Of a stretch of 64,000 nt of DNA, positions 38,382 to 50,103 are shown piece by piece. The translations under genes were made by a program, and so were the position numbers. Positions within the stretch are counted from its first letter, which is position 1; each line of letters opens with the position of its first letter. The notes under the pieces are model-generated. The model saw nothing but the letters and a program-made list of their open reading frames with translations, was not told the origin of the DNA and made no database searches. This DNA comes from Serendipita indica DSM 11827 (lineage: Eukaryota > Basidiomycota > Agaricomycetes > Sebacinales > Serendipitaceae). The stretch covers positions 1,488,001-1,552,000 of the forward strand of contig CAJVGD010000001.1 of NCBI GenBank assembly GCA_910890315.1. The letters run 5' to 3'.

Positions 38382-41300
38382 TTAGAGCGATCCGCGGTGT
38401 GGTCGCGCAAAGTAATCTGTCGTCAGACGTGGCGTCGCTTCGACGTCGACTGCAGCAACCTCGGGCCGTGGTGTCGTCGACGATTGCTTGCTAGGACTCG
38501 ATTCGATTGCGGTCATGACCAGATGGCGCTTCGCCGGCTTGGGAGAGCGCGTCGGCGTCGTGTGGCCAGATCCACTCGACCAGCCAGCACCATCGGCACT
38601 TGCTTCGACAATGGTTGCGTTGGGCACTCGGCTCTCAACCGGGCCCAACGTCGAGCGTTCGTCTACCCACGGTGCCTCATTGATGACAACAGACGCGTCG
38701 TAGCCAGGCGACACTGCGACTTCGATCCCCGTTCGACTTTCCGCATAGACTGTGGGCACCGTCTCGAGCGAGTGACGGCGGTACGGCAATGAGTCGGATT
38801 GTGTCTGTCGATGGTAGCTACTTCCATATGCAAGGTTCATCCCATGTCGATCCACAGGGAGCTCGCTGCCAGTGTAGTAGCAGAACCTAGATAACGACCA
38901 TTCAGCATTTGGTTCTACCTGGAACAGAAAGCACGCCCACCTCTGCAAAAAGTAGGAATAATCCACACTGTCCAACGTGGGTCGGTTGCCCGGTGCCAGT
39001 TGATGAATCGAGCGCAGGCTATCCGACAGCTCTGAAGGCGAAGAGGGACACTGCGAAGGACTGGACGCGGATGTGATCGACGGCGTACTGACGACGCTCG
39101 AAGAAGAACCCTGGGGGCTGAGCGGCCATCCGCTACCACCACCAATAGCCACCTTGGGTACAGCAAGCGATGCCGACGTCGGCTCAGCATTGGGGGAGAG
39201 CGAACCAGATGGCGAAGGCGTATTGGACGTGGCGGGTGAAAGATAGGTCCTGTCCATCGGATAGGAATTGAACCGTATCGCCGAGCGTGCCTGCTGCTGC
39301 TGCTGCTGCTGCTCGATGCCGACCATCGTGGAAGCGTCTTCGTTGTTCATGGGCGAAGTCGTGCCCGTGACTTGCGAATCCGAAGTCGTCGAGCTCGTGC
39401 TCTCCGATTCGGATGTCGTCTCAGAATTATCTTCTGTGATCGTGACACTTGGCATAGGTTGATGCTGCTGCTGCGACTGTGCGTCCCTCTTCTCTGAGGG
39501 GTACGAAGGGGCAGTGACGGTGACGGCCGAATCGACGCTGGACGAGGTCGACATGTCCAGGCTGCCGTCTTCGCTCGCCATGGGCGTCGAAAGTGTCTCG
39601 CCAGTCGTAGGCGTCAAGATCGGCCCCGAGAGTCCCTCCATGTACGAATCAAAGTATCCACCACGCTGGTGATGGCGGACGCGCGAGCCTCCAGGCGAGC
39701 TCTGCCCAATGCCACCACCAGACCGTCTGGCATCGCGCGGGTCGATGAAAAATTTGGGAGAGCTGGCGGTGGATTCCGAGCCATGGTCGCGCGGTGATCC
39801 ACGAGGTGAACGCCACGAGGCCTGTCCCAAGGCGGGGGTCGAACTCGACTTGATGTGCGTCGGGCGGCCAGACGGGAAGGGAATGGCCACGGTTTCTGGA
39901 GGTGGCCCGCCATATCGAGGCAAGTCCTTGGGCGCTTGCCATCGTTCCTTGGAGCTCGTATTAAAGTTGTAGCGGCTGGAGAGGTCGAGACCCTTTTTGA
40001 TATCGCGACTCTCTTCGGTATGCATATTCTTTGCACGCAATTTGGCAGTGAGAACGTTCCACGATCGCACATCGCTAGGGTCCTTGTCGTCGTCGTCGCC
40101 GTCGGCGTTTGCGCGCGCGACCTTTTCGAGCTCGCGCTTGAGGTCGGCGATCGACTTGTCTGCCGACGAATTGATAGCCCATGAGGAGGAGCGGGGGGAG
40201 GAGGACGACGACGACGACGAGGCGATAACGGCCGGGACCTTTGTCTCCGTCTTGAAGCGAAGTTGATAGTTTGAGCCACGGTTATTGTCCCAGCATTCGC
40301 GGCCACCAGCCGTATAGCGGAGAGCAAAAAAGAGTCGCTTGTCCTCTATCCGCTTTGTGACCTCGGGGAGACGAATGGTAAACGAGAACAGATCCGTATT
40401 CTCCTCGGGAAACGACTTTGAGTATTTGGCCGTGACCTCGCTCGTCGTCTGCCACCAGTCGTATGTAAAGCGAACGGCAATCCACTTTTCATAGGCAATG
40501 TTGCGCACGAGGACGGTGCCCTCGACGGCACGATTGTCGTGAGAGAGGGCGACTTGCTCGAGTCGAATGTCGAGATCGCCCAGACGCTGCTGTGTCGACT
40601 CCATGGCATTGCGGAGAGGGATATTGACCGTCTCCATGACCAGCTTGGATCGCAGCCTTTCGTCCTCACTCGAGCGATAGACGCCATCGGATTGCTGGCC
40701 GAGGGTATCATTGTCAGACGTCTCCGAGTCGTGGGGGGAACCCTCGCGGGAAACGGCGGCGGGTCTCTGTTCCTTGAGGAAGAGACGAACATGCTCGAGT
40801 TGCTCATCAAACTTGACAGACTTGTCCGAGGTGGGTGTAGGGGGCACGCTCGTGCGTGGCGAAGAGCCACCATACGAGCTGGTGCTGGGCGACTTGAGGG
40901 CACTCTTGACGACCTGGCCACTCTTTTTGCGAATCAATGGTGTCCCAAAGGCCGTCAGGAGGGACGGGTTGGGCGAGTAGAGCTGCGACTCGGAGTAGGT
41001 GCGCTTGGGATCGAACCCCGGCATGATCTCAGGGTTGTGGTGGACTGGGCTCTTTTGCTTTGCGGTACGAGTCTGACTGGTTTCGCTGTCCGAGTCTGAA
41101 TCGGAGGATGCTTTGTGATGCCAGGGCTGGGTGCCGACACCTCTGTAAAGCTTGCGACGCTGAGAGATGCGGGGAAAGGGGACGGGGGCAGCCGAGGACG
41201 GCGATTCACCATCGTTCAAGTCGACATCTGGGATACGGAGAGGAGGGGGAGCTTGGGGACGGATAAAGGTGACATGGCTGGGCGCGACGCTCGTCGTCAT
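38382..41300 (-). CDS. CBM21-domain PP1 regulatory subunit (Gac1/PPP1R3-like)
   Basis: These proteins tether protein phosphatase 1 to glycogen and promote glycogen synthase dephosphorylation. An RVxF-type PP1 docking site appears as K-S-V-K-F-D-E at about residue 160, followed by EHVRLFLKEQRPA. The CBM21 domain runs from about residue 235 to 355 (VNIPLRN, VEGTVLVRNIAYEKWIAVRF, YDWWQTTSEV, FSFTIRLPEVTK, LFFALRYTAGGRECWDNNRG). The rest is Ser-rich, with a poly-Ser run and a poly-Gln run encoded by CAG repeats (complement of 39291-39311). Near 38888-38944 a 57-nt stretch starts GTGGGCG and ends TTATCTAG on the coding strand. Removing it joins YFLQR to FCYYTGSEL in frame, so it is probably an intron whose length is a multiple of three. 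Confidence 0.9.
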   Translation of the reverse strand: MTTSVAPSHVTFIRPQAPPPLRIPDVDLNDGESPSSAAPVPFPRISQRRKLYRGVGTQPWHHKASSDSDSDSETSQTRTAKQKSPVHHNPEIMPGFDPKRTYSESQLYSPNPSLLTAFGTPLIRKKSGQVVKSALKSPSTSSYGGSSPRTSVPPTPTSDKSVKFDEQLEHVRLFLKEQRPAAVSREGSPHDSETSDNDTLGQQSDGVYRSSEDERLRSKLVMETVNIPLRNAMESTQQRLGDLDIRLEQVALSHDNRAVEGTVLVRNIAYEKWIAVRFTYDWWQTTSEVTAKYSKSFPEENTDLFSFTIRLPEVTKRIEDKRLFFALRYTAGGRECWDNNRGSNYQLRFKTETKVPAVIASSSSSSSSPRSSSWAINSSADKSIADLKRELEKVARANADGDDDDKDPSDVRSWNVLTAKLRAKNMHTEESRDIKKGLDLSSRYNFNTSSKERWQAPKDLPRYGGPPPETVAIPFPSGRPTHIKSSSTPALGQASWRSPRGSPRDHGSESTASSPKFFIDPRDARRSGGGIGQSSPGGSRVRHHQRGGYFDSYMEGLSGPILTPTTGETLSTPMASEDGSLDMSTSSSVDSAVTVTAPSYPSEKRDAQSQQQHQPMPSVTITEDNSETTSESESTSSTTSDSQVTGTTSPMNNEDASTMVGIEQQQQQQQARSAIRFNSYPMDRTYLSPATSNTPSPSGSLSPNAEPTSASLAVPKVAIGGGSGWPLSPQGSSSSVVSTPSITSASSPSQCPSSPSELSDSLRSIHQLAPGNRPTLDSVDYSYFLQRWACFLFQVEPNAEWSLSRFCYYTGSELPVDRHGMNLAYGSSYHRQTQSDSLPYRRHSLETVPTVYAESRTGIEVAVSPGYDASVVINEAPWVDERSTLGPVESRVPNATIVEASADGAGWSSGSGHTTPTRSPKPAKRHLVMTAIESSPSKQSSTTPRPEVAAVDVEATPRLTTDYFARPHRGSL
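39291..39311 (+). repeat. (CTG)7 trinucleotide repeat coding for poly-Gln on the minus strand
   Basis: Seven perfect CTG units, read as CAG on the minus strand inside the CBM21 gene. It is a plausible site of length variation between strains. Confidence 0.85.
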
Positions 41301-42263
41301 TGGTCCAAGTCTGCTTCAGTGTCAGTAAGAAGCATGTCAAGGCATAGACACTGACCAAGAATACTGAGATTTGCGGGGCGGGGGTCTGGACGAGTTGCAA
41401 CGAGTGCGGGGGAGGGGGGGGGCAAAGATTGGTTTGAGGGGCTGTTGTGATACGTCGGCAAAGATGAAGAGTTGTAATCGAGATCATGTGTTGCAACCGC
41501 AGAATAAGAAGCGACGACGAAAGGATAGACGTCATGTATTTTTTTGCGCGCGAAAACCATTCAGTCAGCAACAAAGCGCCGTTAAAATAGCGAGGAGCGC
41601 AGGGACACGCTTAGACGTACCAAAAGCGGGGCCCAGCAAGGCGACCTTTGTATCAAGGGGCGAAAAAAGGACGGAGGGAGGAAGACCGCTAGAGGATTAG
41701 GGGCCGAGTGGTTTGGGCGATAAGGACGCCTGGTTGACTGATTTACAGTATAAAGGCTGAAGACGTCGGGTTCAAGTTGTAGGAGATAATTGCGGCCGCA
41801 AACAAAGCCACTCCGAGGCAGTTTGGGGCTGCCGTAATGCGCGCTCAAGGCCGAGAGTGTGGAAAATGTCGTCTAAAATGCAGACGAAAAAGAGGAAAGA
41901 GAAAAAGAGGAAATAAGAGAGAGCGAGGGGGAGAGGGGGAGAGCAAGAGCGAGAACAGGGTCGGAAGCAGAATCTTATATTGGGAGAACCCCAAACAGTG
42001 GGCCAATGCATCCCATCATCCCTGGATACGATACCAAAAGGACCTTATGACAAACCAGACGCTCCCCGGATTCGCAGTGGTAGCCACCTAGAGTGCGTGT
42101 ATTCTCCAACATTACATTCAATATTCCCCAAAAATTCATTAGCGATATCGTTACCCGATACTCATGACGTTGGCCGCGCTTATTGTCTAGGCCCTCCCTT
42201 GGGCGCCCCCTGGACTTCGCTAGACGACTTGGCTGGAACCACTTCGAGTTTGTAACAGGAAAC
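41301..42263. promoter_or_regulatory. Divergent intergenic region, CBM21 gene / inositol polyphosphate multikinase
   Basis: A 963-bp region between divergent starts. It has a purine-rich tract from about 41882 to 41960 (GA/GGA repeats on the plus strand, almost no pyrimidines) and runs such as GGGGGAGGGG near 41410-41420. Such tracts often mark nucleosome-depleted fungal promoters or long 5' leaders. No gene is evident. Confidence 0.45.
41882..41960 (+). repeat. Polypurine (GA/GGA) tract
   Basis: About 80 bp of almost uninterrupted purine on the plus strand, with imperfect AAAGAGGAAA and GAGGGGGA units, in the divergent promoter region. Confidence 0.7.
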
Positions 42264-43651
42264 ATGTCGTCATCCACGTCTATCCCGCTCACATCGCAAG
42301 TCGGAGGTCATGCTGGCGTCCGTTCTTCCGCAGACGGCGCTCAGATCATCAAGCCTTGTTTACCGGCAGAACGCGCATTCTATGAGACGGTGATTCATGC
42401 CCAGGACCCGGCATTTGCTCTTCTTGCAAAACATGTCCCTAGATTCTATGGCGTCGCGCCCGCAGAGGCCGATGAAGGCAAAGATGAGTACCTCTTAGCT
42501 CCCCGACCTGCGATCGCGTCTCTCCGACTTGTAGATCCCTCTTGATCTCATTCCGGTTATTAACATTCGTCTTTGTGTCATCACAGGGCCTCATCCTTGA
42601 AAACCTATCGCATGCGTTTACAAGACCCAACATTCTCGACATCAAACTCGGCACAGTCTTGTACGATGAACATGCTTCTGAAGAAAAGAAGCAGCGCATG
42701 ATCAAGAGTGCAAAGGAAACTACTAGCTTTGACACGGGCGTCCGTATCACGGGCTTTCAGGTAAGTAGCCTACGCATCTCTTCGGACCTCTGCCGGATTG
42801 CGCACCCTAAGTCACCCATCCATCTCAGCTCTCCTGTCCAGTCTCCTCCCTGGCGCATCTCCCAATCTATTAGCACTGCACCTCGAATCCATTCCCACTC
42901 CACTTTTGTATTGGTACTCCCTGAACATTGACCGGACGATTTGGTTCTCTATCTAGGTCTACGACACGACAACACAGTCCTCGATCAACATTCCAAAAGA
43001 CTATGGTCGCGCCCTCAAAGTAGCGCAGCTCCCAGAGGCAATGGCTCGCTTTTTCCCAATCAAGACTCCCCTCGTCGCTCTCTCCTCCCCGACGCCCGAA
43101 CAGGAAGGTGAGCCCGCCCCTCTATTCACTTATCATGACTAGAATACTTCCCAGGCGGTCCGACGCAACTCGAGCCATCGCCAGCAGGCACACCTCCTGC
43201 GCTCTTACTCCCTGTCCTCCGAGGCATCCTCGGTGCCATAAGGGAGATTCGCACGGCCATTGCCGGCACAGAATTGCGCATGGTCGGCGGTAGCGTCTTG
43301 ATCATTTACGAAGGTGACCCGACCGTACTCGCACGCGCACTCGATGCACATGAAGAAGCCATTATCGAAAACGTAACCGAGCAGAGTATTCAAGGCAAAG
43401 AAGAAGCAAAGGAGACAATTACCACGCTCGTCGGCGCCGTTGCGGACCCCGCGGCGGCTCAGCCGTCTGCACGCGATGGCATCATCCCAGCTTATGCCGT
43501 CAAGCTGATTGATTTTGCTCACACAAAAGTCGAACAGGGCATTGGACAGGATGAAGGTGTCGTGCTCGGTTTAGACACGACGATTTCCTTGTTGGAGGGT
43601 AGAATTAAAGAAGTCGAAGAGGTCCTCGGTAGCGTTACCAGTGTCGTCTAA
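42264..43651 (+). CDS. Inositol polyphosphate multikinase (IPMK/Arg82-like)
   Basis: Adds phosphates to Ins(1,4,5)P3 and InsP4 with ATP, in the nucleus and cytosol. The N-terminus MSSSTSIPLTSQVGGHAGVR contains the glycine-rich V-G-G-H entry seen in this family. After intron 1 (donor GTAGAT near 42530, acceptor before GLILENL) comes LENLSHAFTRPNILDIKLGT with the family signature P-x-x-x-D-x-K-x-G. Then RMIKSAKETTSFDTGVRITG and, after another intron, VYDTTTQSSINIPKDYGRAL. The C-terminal exon has RMVGGSVLIIYEGD and the catalytic YAVKLIDFAHT (IDF motif). Intron positions were chosen to keep these motifs in frame. RPF2 follows 77 bp downstream on the same strand. Confidence 0.9.
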
Positions 43652-43728
43652 CCTCTTGAAACGAAATAAAGACGTTATTCTCTCTGCTCGTGTCATGTTT
43701 GGAGGATTGCCACTCTTCGACCATGGCC

Positions 43729-44957
43729 ATGCTACGACCAATGTAACCGCTCCTTGCTTTTCGCCTACAAGCCAGTCAATCTAATATCGATCTGAACAGT
43801 GTCCCACGAAATGCGCGCTCCAAACGCGCTCTCGAAGCTCGCGCACCCAAAGAGGTGGAAGACGAGCGAACAGCAATCTTTGTGCGCGGCAGTCACACCG
43901 GTCAAGTCCTCAACGGTGTCATGAAAGATCTTGTGAGTTTTTTCCTCGCCTTTGTAGACGAACCCATCTTGGAAAAAATCGAGATAGATGGCCCTCAAAC
44001 GACCGCACGCCATTTCATTTTCGAAAAAAGAATGTGATTCATCCATTTGAACCAGAAGGAATGACTTCACTCGAGTTTTGGTCGGCCAAAAACGACGCGA
44101 CTTTTTTCGTCGTCGGCACCTCTACAAAGAAACGACCAGACAACCTCACGCTCGTGCGAACCTTTGATGGCAAAGTCCTCGACATGTGCGAACTCGGTGT
44201 GCAGCGTTTTGTGCCCATGGAAGAGTACAAAGTGCGTATTTGGGGGGTTATTGCACCGAGAAGACTGACCATGCTCTTATAGACGAAAAAATCAACACCA
44301 GGATACAAACCACTAATGCATTTTGCGTCCCCACTCTTTGATACACACCCACGACTCGCACAAGTCCGCTCTTTACTCCTCTGCCTCTTCAACGCTGAAG
44401 CAATCGACACAATCGCACTCCGGGGTATTGAGCACGTCATATCCGTTCAACTAGGTCCTCTCCCTCCATCCTCCACCACGACACCACTCTCAGGGTCAAT
44501 CGACGACGACCCATCGCTCTTCCCACCAATCCTTCTCAGAACCTACACCATTGCACTCAAATCATCAAACACCAAGATACCCTACGTAGACTTGGTCCCC
44601 ATGGGTCCCTCGCTCGACCTCGTGCTCAGAAGACACATGCAGCCAGATCCAGTCCTCCTAGCAGCCAGCCTCAAGCGTCCCAAGCTCGCTAAAAGGGACG
44701 TGGAGAGTGGTTTGGGCGACAAGAAAAAGATGCGCAACAAAGAGGTCGACGAGATGGGCGACCTCCGTGGTCGCATCCACATTGCCAAACAAGACTTGTC
44801 AAAGTTGCAAACACGCAAAGTCAAAGCGCTCAAACGCGGCTTAGAAAATGTCCAAGACGACGACAGCGATGTCTCGATGGACTCTACACCTCTTTTGGAC
44901 CAAGAGGACAATCAGATGGACGTCGACTCTCCCAGAAAGAAACGCAGAAAGGTATAA
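43729..44957 (+). CDS. RPF2: Ribosome production factor 2 homologue with an apparent frameshift
   Basis: RPF2 (Brix domain) brings the 5S RNP into pre-60S particles with RRS1 in the nucleolus. Exon 1 gives MLRPI, spliced to VPRNARSKRALEARAPKEVE and ERTAIFVRGSHTGQVLNGVM. The next exon reads MALKRPHAISFSKK and the conserved continuation NVIHPFEPEGMTSLEFWSAK lies one base out of frame. A run of six A at 44024-44029 has one base more than the expected codons (S-K-K-N). The remainder is intact (TFDGKVLDMCELGVQRF, ASPLFDTHPRLAQVRSLLL, HIAKQDLSKLQTRKVKALKR, basic tail SPRKKRRKV). This is either a homopolymer sequencing error or a real mutation in an essential gene; the first is more likely. An ATG at 43723 is also in frame. 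Confidence 0.88.
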
Positions 44958-45083
44958 CGAGAGACGTAATTGAAAATTGCATTTACGATATACAAAGCGC
45001 TTTCGGAGAATGAGCCGTTAAGATGGAGACGTCGGATCGTAAGATGTGCGAGGGGTAGCCCGCACGGGTACCGGAGCAAGAAT

Positions 45084-45747
<664 letters not shown>

Positions 45748-45895
45748 GATGGTGATGTAGATTTGATTCTATGCGGGTCTGCTGATATCTGGCTTGAGCA
45801 GATGGAAGTGGTAGAGTCCAAGTTGCAAACCCTGACAGCCGCCGACTAAAGCTCTTGTACCATACGCACGTCTAAGCTGACTTGGACGGCGCCAA
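45748..45895. promoter_or_regulatory. 148-bp divergent promoter, ATG8 / BUB2
   Basis: The two start codons are separated by 148 bp, so both genes share this region. No obvious TATA box or known autophagy regulator site was identified by eye. Confidence 0.45.
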
Positions 45896-47142
45896 ATGGC
45901 CTCTCTCAAACCCCTTTCGCCCCGTCCGAGCCCGCGCAACTCGCCCCGTGCGTCCCCAAGACCATCGCTGCGCCCGTCACCGCGCAGTACGCACTCGGGG
46001 AGTCTACCTGGAACACCAAGATCCTCGTCTGGGGTCACACTCAGTGCATCCGCATCCGCACGAGGACGAGCGTCCACATTCAACAAGTTACTCAAGAATG
46101 GGCAGACGGCGCATCGAGATCCAGACGCCGTCAAAGAAGATCTCAAGAGACTTAGAGGAATGATCCTCGCGGACGGTATTCCCGTCGAAATGGTGAGCAT
46201 TTGGGCAGTAGCGGCCCCGTTTCTAAACGTTGACTAGGATCCGACACTCCGCCCGCGAATATGGAAGATTCTCCTTCAAGTCGGAAGAGTCGACGGTGAA
46301 GAATATCTCAACCTCGTCCGTCGTGGGCCATGCAGGCTGAGCGAAAAGATTCGCAACGACACTTTTCGGTACGCCTAGCCTGTGCTTCCACCAACAATTC
46401 TAATCTGCCATCAGAACTTTTGCAAGCAACCGTGTATTCACAGAGCGCGTACGCGAAAGCATGCTCGTGCGCCTCCTTGATGCCTTTGTATGGCGCAACG
46501 ACGAGCACCATGAGCTTAATATTGGCTACGTTCAGGGAATGAACGCCCTCGTCGCACCCTTTCTCTTTATTATGCCCTCCGAGATCGAGGCATTCTACGC
46601 TTTCTCCGCCTTTATCGAGCATTGCTGCCCACAATATGTCCAGAAGAATCTCGATGGTGTACATCGCGGTGTAGATGTGAGTCCCTGATACTCACAACAC
46701 AATTCACTCTGACACCTTTCCAGCTTCTCGAACGGTGTCTCGAACACCTTGATCCCGAATTATATACACATCTCCACTCAAAGGGACTCGTCGCGAAAAT
46801 CTACGCATTCCCTTCCGTACTCACCTTGTGCGCATGCACTCCGCCTCTGAACCAAGTACTTCAACTCTGGGATTTCCTACTCGCTTATGGTGTCCATCTC
46901 AACATCCTCTGCGTTATTGCCCAAATGGTGGTCATTCGTCAAGATCTCCTGAGTAGCGAACGGTGAGTGAGCCACCTTCTGGTTTGCAACTTTGCTGACG
47001 AACCCCCAGTCCAAATACGTTACTGCGCAAGTTTCCCGAATTTAACGCAAAAGAAGTGTGCGCGATTGCGTTAACCCTCGTTCGAGACATTCCCGACGAA
47101 CTTTATGAGGAGTTGGTACGCCACCCTTGGGAAAAGACATGA
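45896..47142 (+). CDS. BUB2: TBC-domain Rab-type GAP, BUB2/Cdc16 family
   Basis: BUB2 with BFA1/Byr4 is the GAP for the GTPase Tem1/Spg1 in the mitotic exit/septation network, at spindle poles. A Ser/Pro/Arg-rich N-terminus (MASLKPLSPRPSPRNSPRAS) precedes FNKLLKNG and the TBC domain: RPRIWKILLQVG, LSEKIRNDTFRTFASN (arginine-finger region) and ELNIGYVQGMNALVAPFLF (Y-V-Q-G glutamine finger). Then come EIEAFYAFSAFIEHCCPQYV, LWDFLLAYGVHLNILCVIAQ and LLRKFPEFNAKEV. The order and wording match Bub2/Cdc16 rather than general TBC proteins. The stop is TGA 47140-47142. The N-terminal extension is longer than in yeasts. Confidence 0.9.
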
Positions 47143-47305
47143 ACCCATCGCTGTACAATAATCACAAGCAATGTATCCATACCATATTGCATACACAAGC
47201 CGTATGTAGTAGAATGAATATCCTATTAAATTATCCTCCAAACATGATACGTAAAAGCTAATACAACACATGGATCCTTCAAACTGACAGCTGTGGGCAA
47301 ATGAA

Positions 47306-49836
47306 TCACTGTATACCATAGTGTTTGGGCCCGTTCAGGATGTCGGCTGCATGCAGCATGAGTTTATCGCATACATCCGACGCCTTTGGTCTACGATCTG
47401 GGCATTTATTCCAAGTCGCATTGAGGATCTGCCAAAGCTTGTCTAGCCCGGGATGAGAGATACCATCTGGTCGAGTCGCAGGTGGATTTCCGTTGGCAAT
47501 GTCTGCAAATACACCACCCAGAGCGTAGGGGCCTACCCGGTTCGCGTATGGATACTGCAAGCAAAGGAACTAGGTCAAGTCTTAGATAGGTAACTGTCCC
47601 AGTAAACGTGATTGCTTACTTCTAGTGCAATACACCCTAGTGCCTGAATGTCTGATTCGCACGTCGTCTTTGCATTATTGCTTTGCACGAGCTCAAAAGA
47701 GAGGTATCGTGCCGTGCCACTGTGCGCAGAAGTGGTTGTCAACCCTGCCGTATCAATGTCGCTAAATAGCACGCGCGTGAGTCCAAAATCGCATAATTGA
47801 GCAACGTTGTCGTCTGTGATGAGCACGTTGGCCTTGGGTAGACTTATCATTGAAGTTCCTGTACTGTATAACAGCAGACATACCGGTTTCAAATCACCGT
47901 GAATCACGATTGGGTGAAATGTATGGAGATAATTAACGCCTTGTGCGACGTCTTGCAGTTACTGTTTGTTAGAATAAAGGTTTTGGGCAATGTCATATGT
48001 ACCAGTTTCAAGCGGTCTTCCACGCGGACACTAGCGCGTTGGATAAACAGATCAGCAGAGCCATTTTGTCGAAACTAGATGATATTAGTATCATGTTCAA
48101 TGACAAGTCTGTTGACGGAAGCTCACTGTAGATAGCAGAGCTCCAAACTCACCGAGCTCAGGATCCTTCAGGACCCCAAGGAGTGGAAGGATATTTGGAT
48201 GATCAAGCTTCCACCATACTCTGGATTCCCTATTAAACTTCTACACCTCGTTGAGCACTCACTCTGCGAAAATCCCCAAAAGATGCTTGCCCTGCGAGTA
48301 GAATGCAGTGCGTGTGTATGCTGGATGACCTTGATAGCTACGTCTTGGTCCTCGTATCTACATTTGTAGAAAGTTGAGTAGTACCCGCGGTATGAAAATA
48401 TTTTGTCTTTCCATAATACCATATCCTTGTCAAGTTCGGGTAGCCTTCCTTTGTAGCCTTCAAAGGAAGAAGTAGTGTACGAGCTAGGAAGTCCGCCATC
48501 TACGTCGCTAAGGTCTGTGCTATGAGTCATTGGTGACCTATCGGCCTCGGGGGTGTGGGCGTGCATGACCGTTGGTATAGCCAGCTCAAGTGATAGACCT
48601 TTCGCCGCTATGTGAAAATTGGTTCCTACATCACCACCGTCAGAGCTGGAACCCGCGGGCAACGAGAGCAGCCTAGGGCGGGCTGGCATAGGAGTTTCGT
48701 CAACACTATCCCGTGAACTTAGAGGTGATAGTCCACGCCAGGCGACCAATGTTGGGGGCTCAATGTTTGGAATGCTATTTCTCAGCCCTAGAGTATCTTC
48801 TTCGTTGTCTGTTTGCATTCGTGAGTAGATGTCGGACTCATCAGCTTCGGTGCTGTTGATGGAGAACCCATGAGCCTCATCCTCAAGCTCTCCTAAATCA
48901 GGGTGTTCGGGGTCATGTGGGTCCAGGTGAAACGTTGCGGCCTTAGAACTCGCATCGATTTCTTCTTTGCAATCCTCAGTGTCACTTGGGCTTTCACTCG
49001 GCTGAGTATCTCGGTGAAGGAAGGTGCCCTGAACCACACGCAGGTACTCCATGTATTTTCCCACAGTGTCATGAACTTTTCGATCAAACTCCTCTTGGGC
49101 CTTCTTTTGCTCCGCGGCAGGCAGTTGCTTCAATCGTCCCTTGTCTTCCTCCAGTAGTGAGAGTTCTTGAGGCCAAGCGGTAAGGACGGCCTCAAACTGA
49201 CGCTGTGAGGCAGACTTGTGTACTCTCGAACCCACTGATGTCGCAGGAGGACCCTGCCTATAACTGCTGGCGAGTCGAACTATTACCTGCCGCACTTGAT
49301 CGACTTCTGTTGCAGATAGGCCAAGCGGAACCGGCGGGATCGTCTGTCCCAGTTCAGTGTCTTGAAATTGGTTCGCTTCTACAATTGCCTCGAGTTCGTC
49401 AGGTTTAATGGCTGGAGAATAAGTTCCTGATGTTAAGGACCGTTTCGCGTTTGGCTGTAAATCAATGAGTAGGCTCTAAGTGGCTGTAATCTCTACCGAC
49501 TCGAATGGGTGGCAAATGGGCCGATGGTACATGATTTTTGGGCGGTTTAAGTGGCTCAATGCAACAGGGTGTGCACACATCGACACGTCTGACACTGGTT
49601 AACATCAGGGTAAGCATAAGCTGTGCGCCATACTTGTCGACGGGTCTCCCTAGAAAATCTCGAGCATTGCGCAAGATTACATGTCCATTTTGAACATTGC
49701 AGCACATTTGCAGAAGGCACGCCCTAACTCGGGGTAAATATAATCCTTGATCATGTACCAACGAGTATACTGACCACACTACGCACAGAAGATTCTTCGT
49801 GTAAGTGGCCCGAATCTCTTGTGACATTTGTGACAT
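47306..49836 (-). CDS. Protein kinase of an expanded basidiomycete family (5' end uncertain)
   Basis: The C-terminal kinase domain is clear: YYSTFYKCRYEDQDVAIKVI (VAIK lysine), a region reading HPN-I/L and VAQGVNYLHTFHPIVIHGDL, then KP|ANVLITDDNVAQLCDFGL, the activation segment ending GTARYLSFELVQ, a distal part (YALGGVFADIANGNPPATRP, WNKCPDRRPKASDV) and the stop near 47306. The catalytic loop is H-G-D rather than H-R-D, as is common in tyrosine-kinase-like fungal expansions. The N-terminal half (49295 down to about 48430) is acidic, with a helical segment EDKGRLKQLPAAEQKKAQEE. Exons between 49440 and 49836 are uncertain. One splice reading gives a Cys-rich stretch (LLC..QCSKWTC..QCSRF..QCQTCRC). 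The substrate is unknown. Confidence 0.68.
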
Positions 49837-50103
49837 TGGGGGACTTCAGTTCTGTGCCATCGATTGTCGCTGGTGTATCGATATATGTCACGGCGAGTGC
49901 AGGCATATTTGCCGTCATTATTGATACACGCGTCCAGGTTCCGCTTTATCTGGTTGTTGCGCGTCCAGTGTAGTTGTGAGTCCCAGCAAGCACCGGGCGG
50001 TGGGCAGGCAAGCGTCTAATCCACCGTTGACCCTGAGGGACGAACATTGACTAGAATCTCTAAACATTTTTGTAGATCACTTTCTGAGTATTACATTGCC
50101 TTG

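Noticed and set aside
39291-39311. CTG repeat considered as a CRISPR or minisatellite-type array
   Set aside because: It is a plain trinucleotide run coding for Gln within a gene, with no spacers.
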